This document shows, piece after piece, positions 30,785-31,105 of a stretch of 31,105 nucleotides of DNA. The position numbers were made by a program, and so were the translations under genes. The notes beneath the pieces are model-generated. The model had not been told where the DNA came from and did no database searches. It saw only the letters and a list, made by a program, of their open reading frames with translations. Where the stretch lies: NCBI GenBank assembly GCA_002371615.1, contig DFGA01000041.1, positions 1 through 31,105 of the forward strand, in the 5' to 3' direction. Source of the DNA: Lachnospiraceae bacterium UBA3762. Lineage in GTDB: Bacteria; Bacillota; Clostridia; Lachnospirales; Lachnospiraceae. Within the stretch, counting starts at the first letter, position 1; every line of letters begins with the position of its first letter.

Positions 30785-31057
30785 ATGAAAAAAACAGTAA
30801 TCACGGTAGTAGGAAAAGATACGGTTGGAATAATAGCCAAAGTATGCACGTATCTTGCAAATAACAGGATTAATATTCTTGATATTTCACAGACAATTCT
30901 GTCAGGATTCTTTAATATGATGATGGTAGTAGATTTGGGAGAATCCTCCAAGCCTTTTGATGATATTGCAAATGAACTGACCCAGATCGGAGAAGAGATC
31001 GGGGTTGTTATTCATTGTCAGAGAGAAGAGATATTTGAGTCTATGCACCGTATTTAA
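30785..31057 (+). CDS. ACT domain protein, UPF0237 family
   Basis: This is a stand-alone ACT domain of 90 residues, the usual length of the UPF0237 family. It begins MKKTVITVVGKDTVGIIAKVCTYLANNRINILDISQT, the typical ligand-binding strand-helix with a G-x-D motif, and has the second strand FNMMMVVDL. ACT domains bind small ligands, usually amino acids, and form dimers. Relatives are thought to be regulatory (GcvR-like) and in many Firmicutes are followed by a PFL-type DUF711 gene, but the window ends too soon to confirm this. ATG 30785 has AAGGAG at good spacing. No catalytic activity is expected. Confidence 0.92.
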   Translation: MKKTVITVVGKDTVGIIAKVCTYLANNRINILDISQTILSGFFNMMMVVDLGESSKPFDDIANELTQIGEEIGVVIHCQREEIFESMHRI

Positions 31058-31093
31058 GGTGGTGTAAAGTTTTCTATGAAAACTTTGCAGCAC
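31058..31093 (+). other. Hairpin after the ACT gene, second of a similar pair
   Basis: AAAGTTTTC (31066-31074), TAT and GAAAACTTT (31078-31086) form a perfect 9-base stem. It extends outward through GTGGTGT/GCAGCAC (about 31059-31065 with 31087-31093) with one wobble and one mismatch. It begins GGTGGTG like the hairpin at 30744. With no T run before the window ends, it looks like a leader or spacer structure rather than a terminator. Confidence 0.5.
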
Positions 31094-31105
31094 GTAGGCC
31101 ACGCC

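Noticed and set aside
1..31105. CRISPR arrays, prophage genes or insertion-sequence transposases.
   Set aside because: No regularly spaced repeats with unique spacers, no phage structural genes and no transposase reading frames were seen.

Overview
The window reads as chromosomal DNA of a low-to-moderate GC, Gram-positive anaerobe of the Clostridia, most likely a motile member of the Lachnospiraceae (Butyrivibrio or Eubacterium-like). This is inferred from gene content and style, not from a marker gene: purine-rich Shine-Dalgarno sites, several TTG/GTG starts, a CheV coupling protein, a proofreading-dead PolA, a YycJ-type metallo-hydrolase, a UPF0237 ACT protein and an FtsA-like ATPase. Nearly every gene is on the + strand; the one clear exception is a tRNA-Leu(CAA).

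Layout. 1-7.3 kb: the end of a tyrosine-phosphatase-like gene, an unrecognised 167-residue protein, an Smr-domain protein, a fructosamine-kinase-family protein, a membrane-bound YdcF/DUF218 protein, and a chemotaxis pair (receptor, then cheV). 7.4-11.9 kb: a run of tightly spaced genes holding a very acidic repeat-rich single-pass membrane protein, hisH, hisF and ung, joined by overlapping or abutting stops and starts. 12.0-18.9 kb: envelope proteins (TPR/MORN protein, secreted M3 peptidase, two DUF3592 proteins, zinc-ribbon membrane protein) with a diaminopimelate decarboxylase among them. 18.9-21.0 kb: an MFS transporter and a glycerophosphodiester phosphodiesterase. 24.0-31.1 kb: an anti-sigma-like zinc-finger protein, polA, coaE, the FtsA-like ATPase, the metallo-hydrolase and the ACT protein.

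The accessory region lies between 21.1 and 23.7 kb. It holds a two-gene type II restriction-modification unit bounded by direct repeats of 69 bp (66/69 identical, the last 49 bp perfect) and placed just before the tRNA-Leu gene. The methyltransferase carries an N-terminal helix-turn-helix-like segment, and its promoter contains a perfect 10-4-10 inverted repeat spanning the -35/-10 interval, which suggests an autoregulated unit that arrived as a cassette. This is the strongest candidate for a mobile, self-regulating system in the window.

Other points of interest: a widespread-looking hairpin element has become the C-terminal codons of a DUF3592 gene; two similar hairpins precede the ACT gene and the gene expected after it; a densely structured stretch with mutually exclusive hairpins follows ung; and the FtsA-like protein appears to carry three small beta-grasp-like modules after its ATPase domain. 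All functions come from motif reading by eye; no database search was run.
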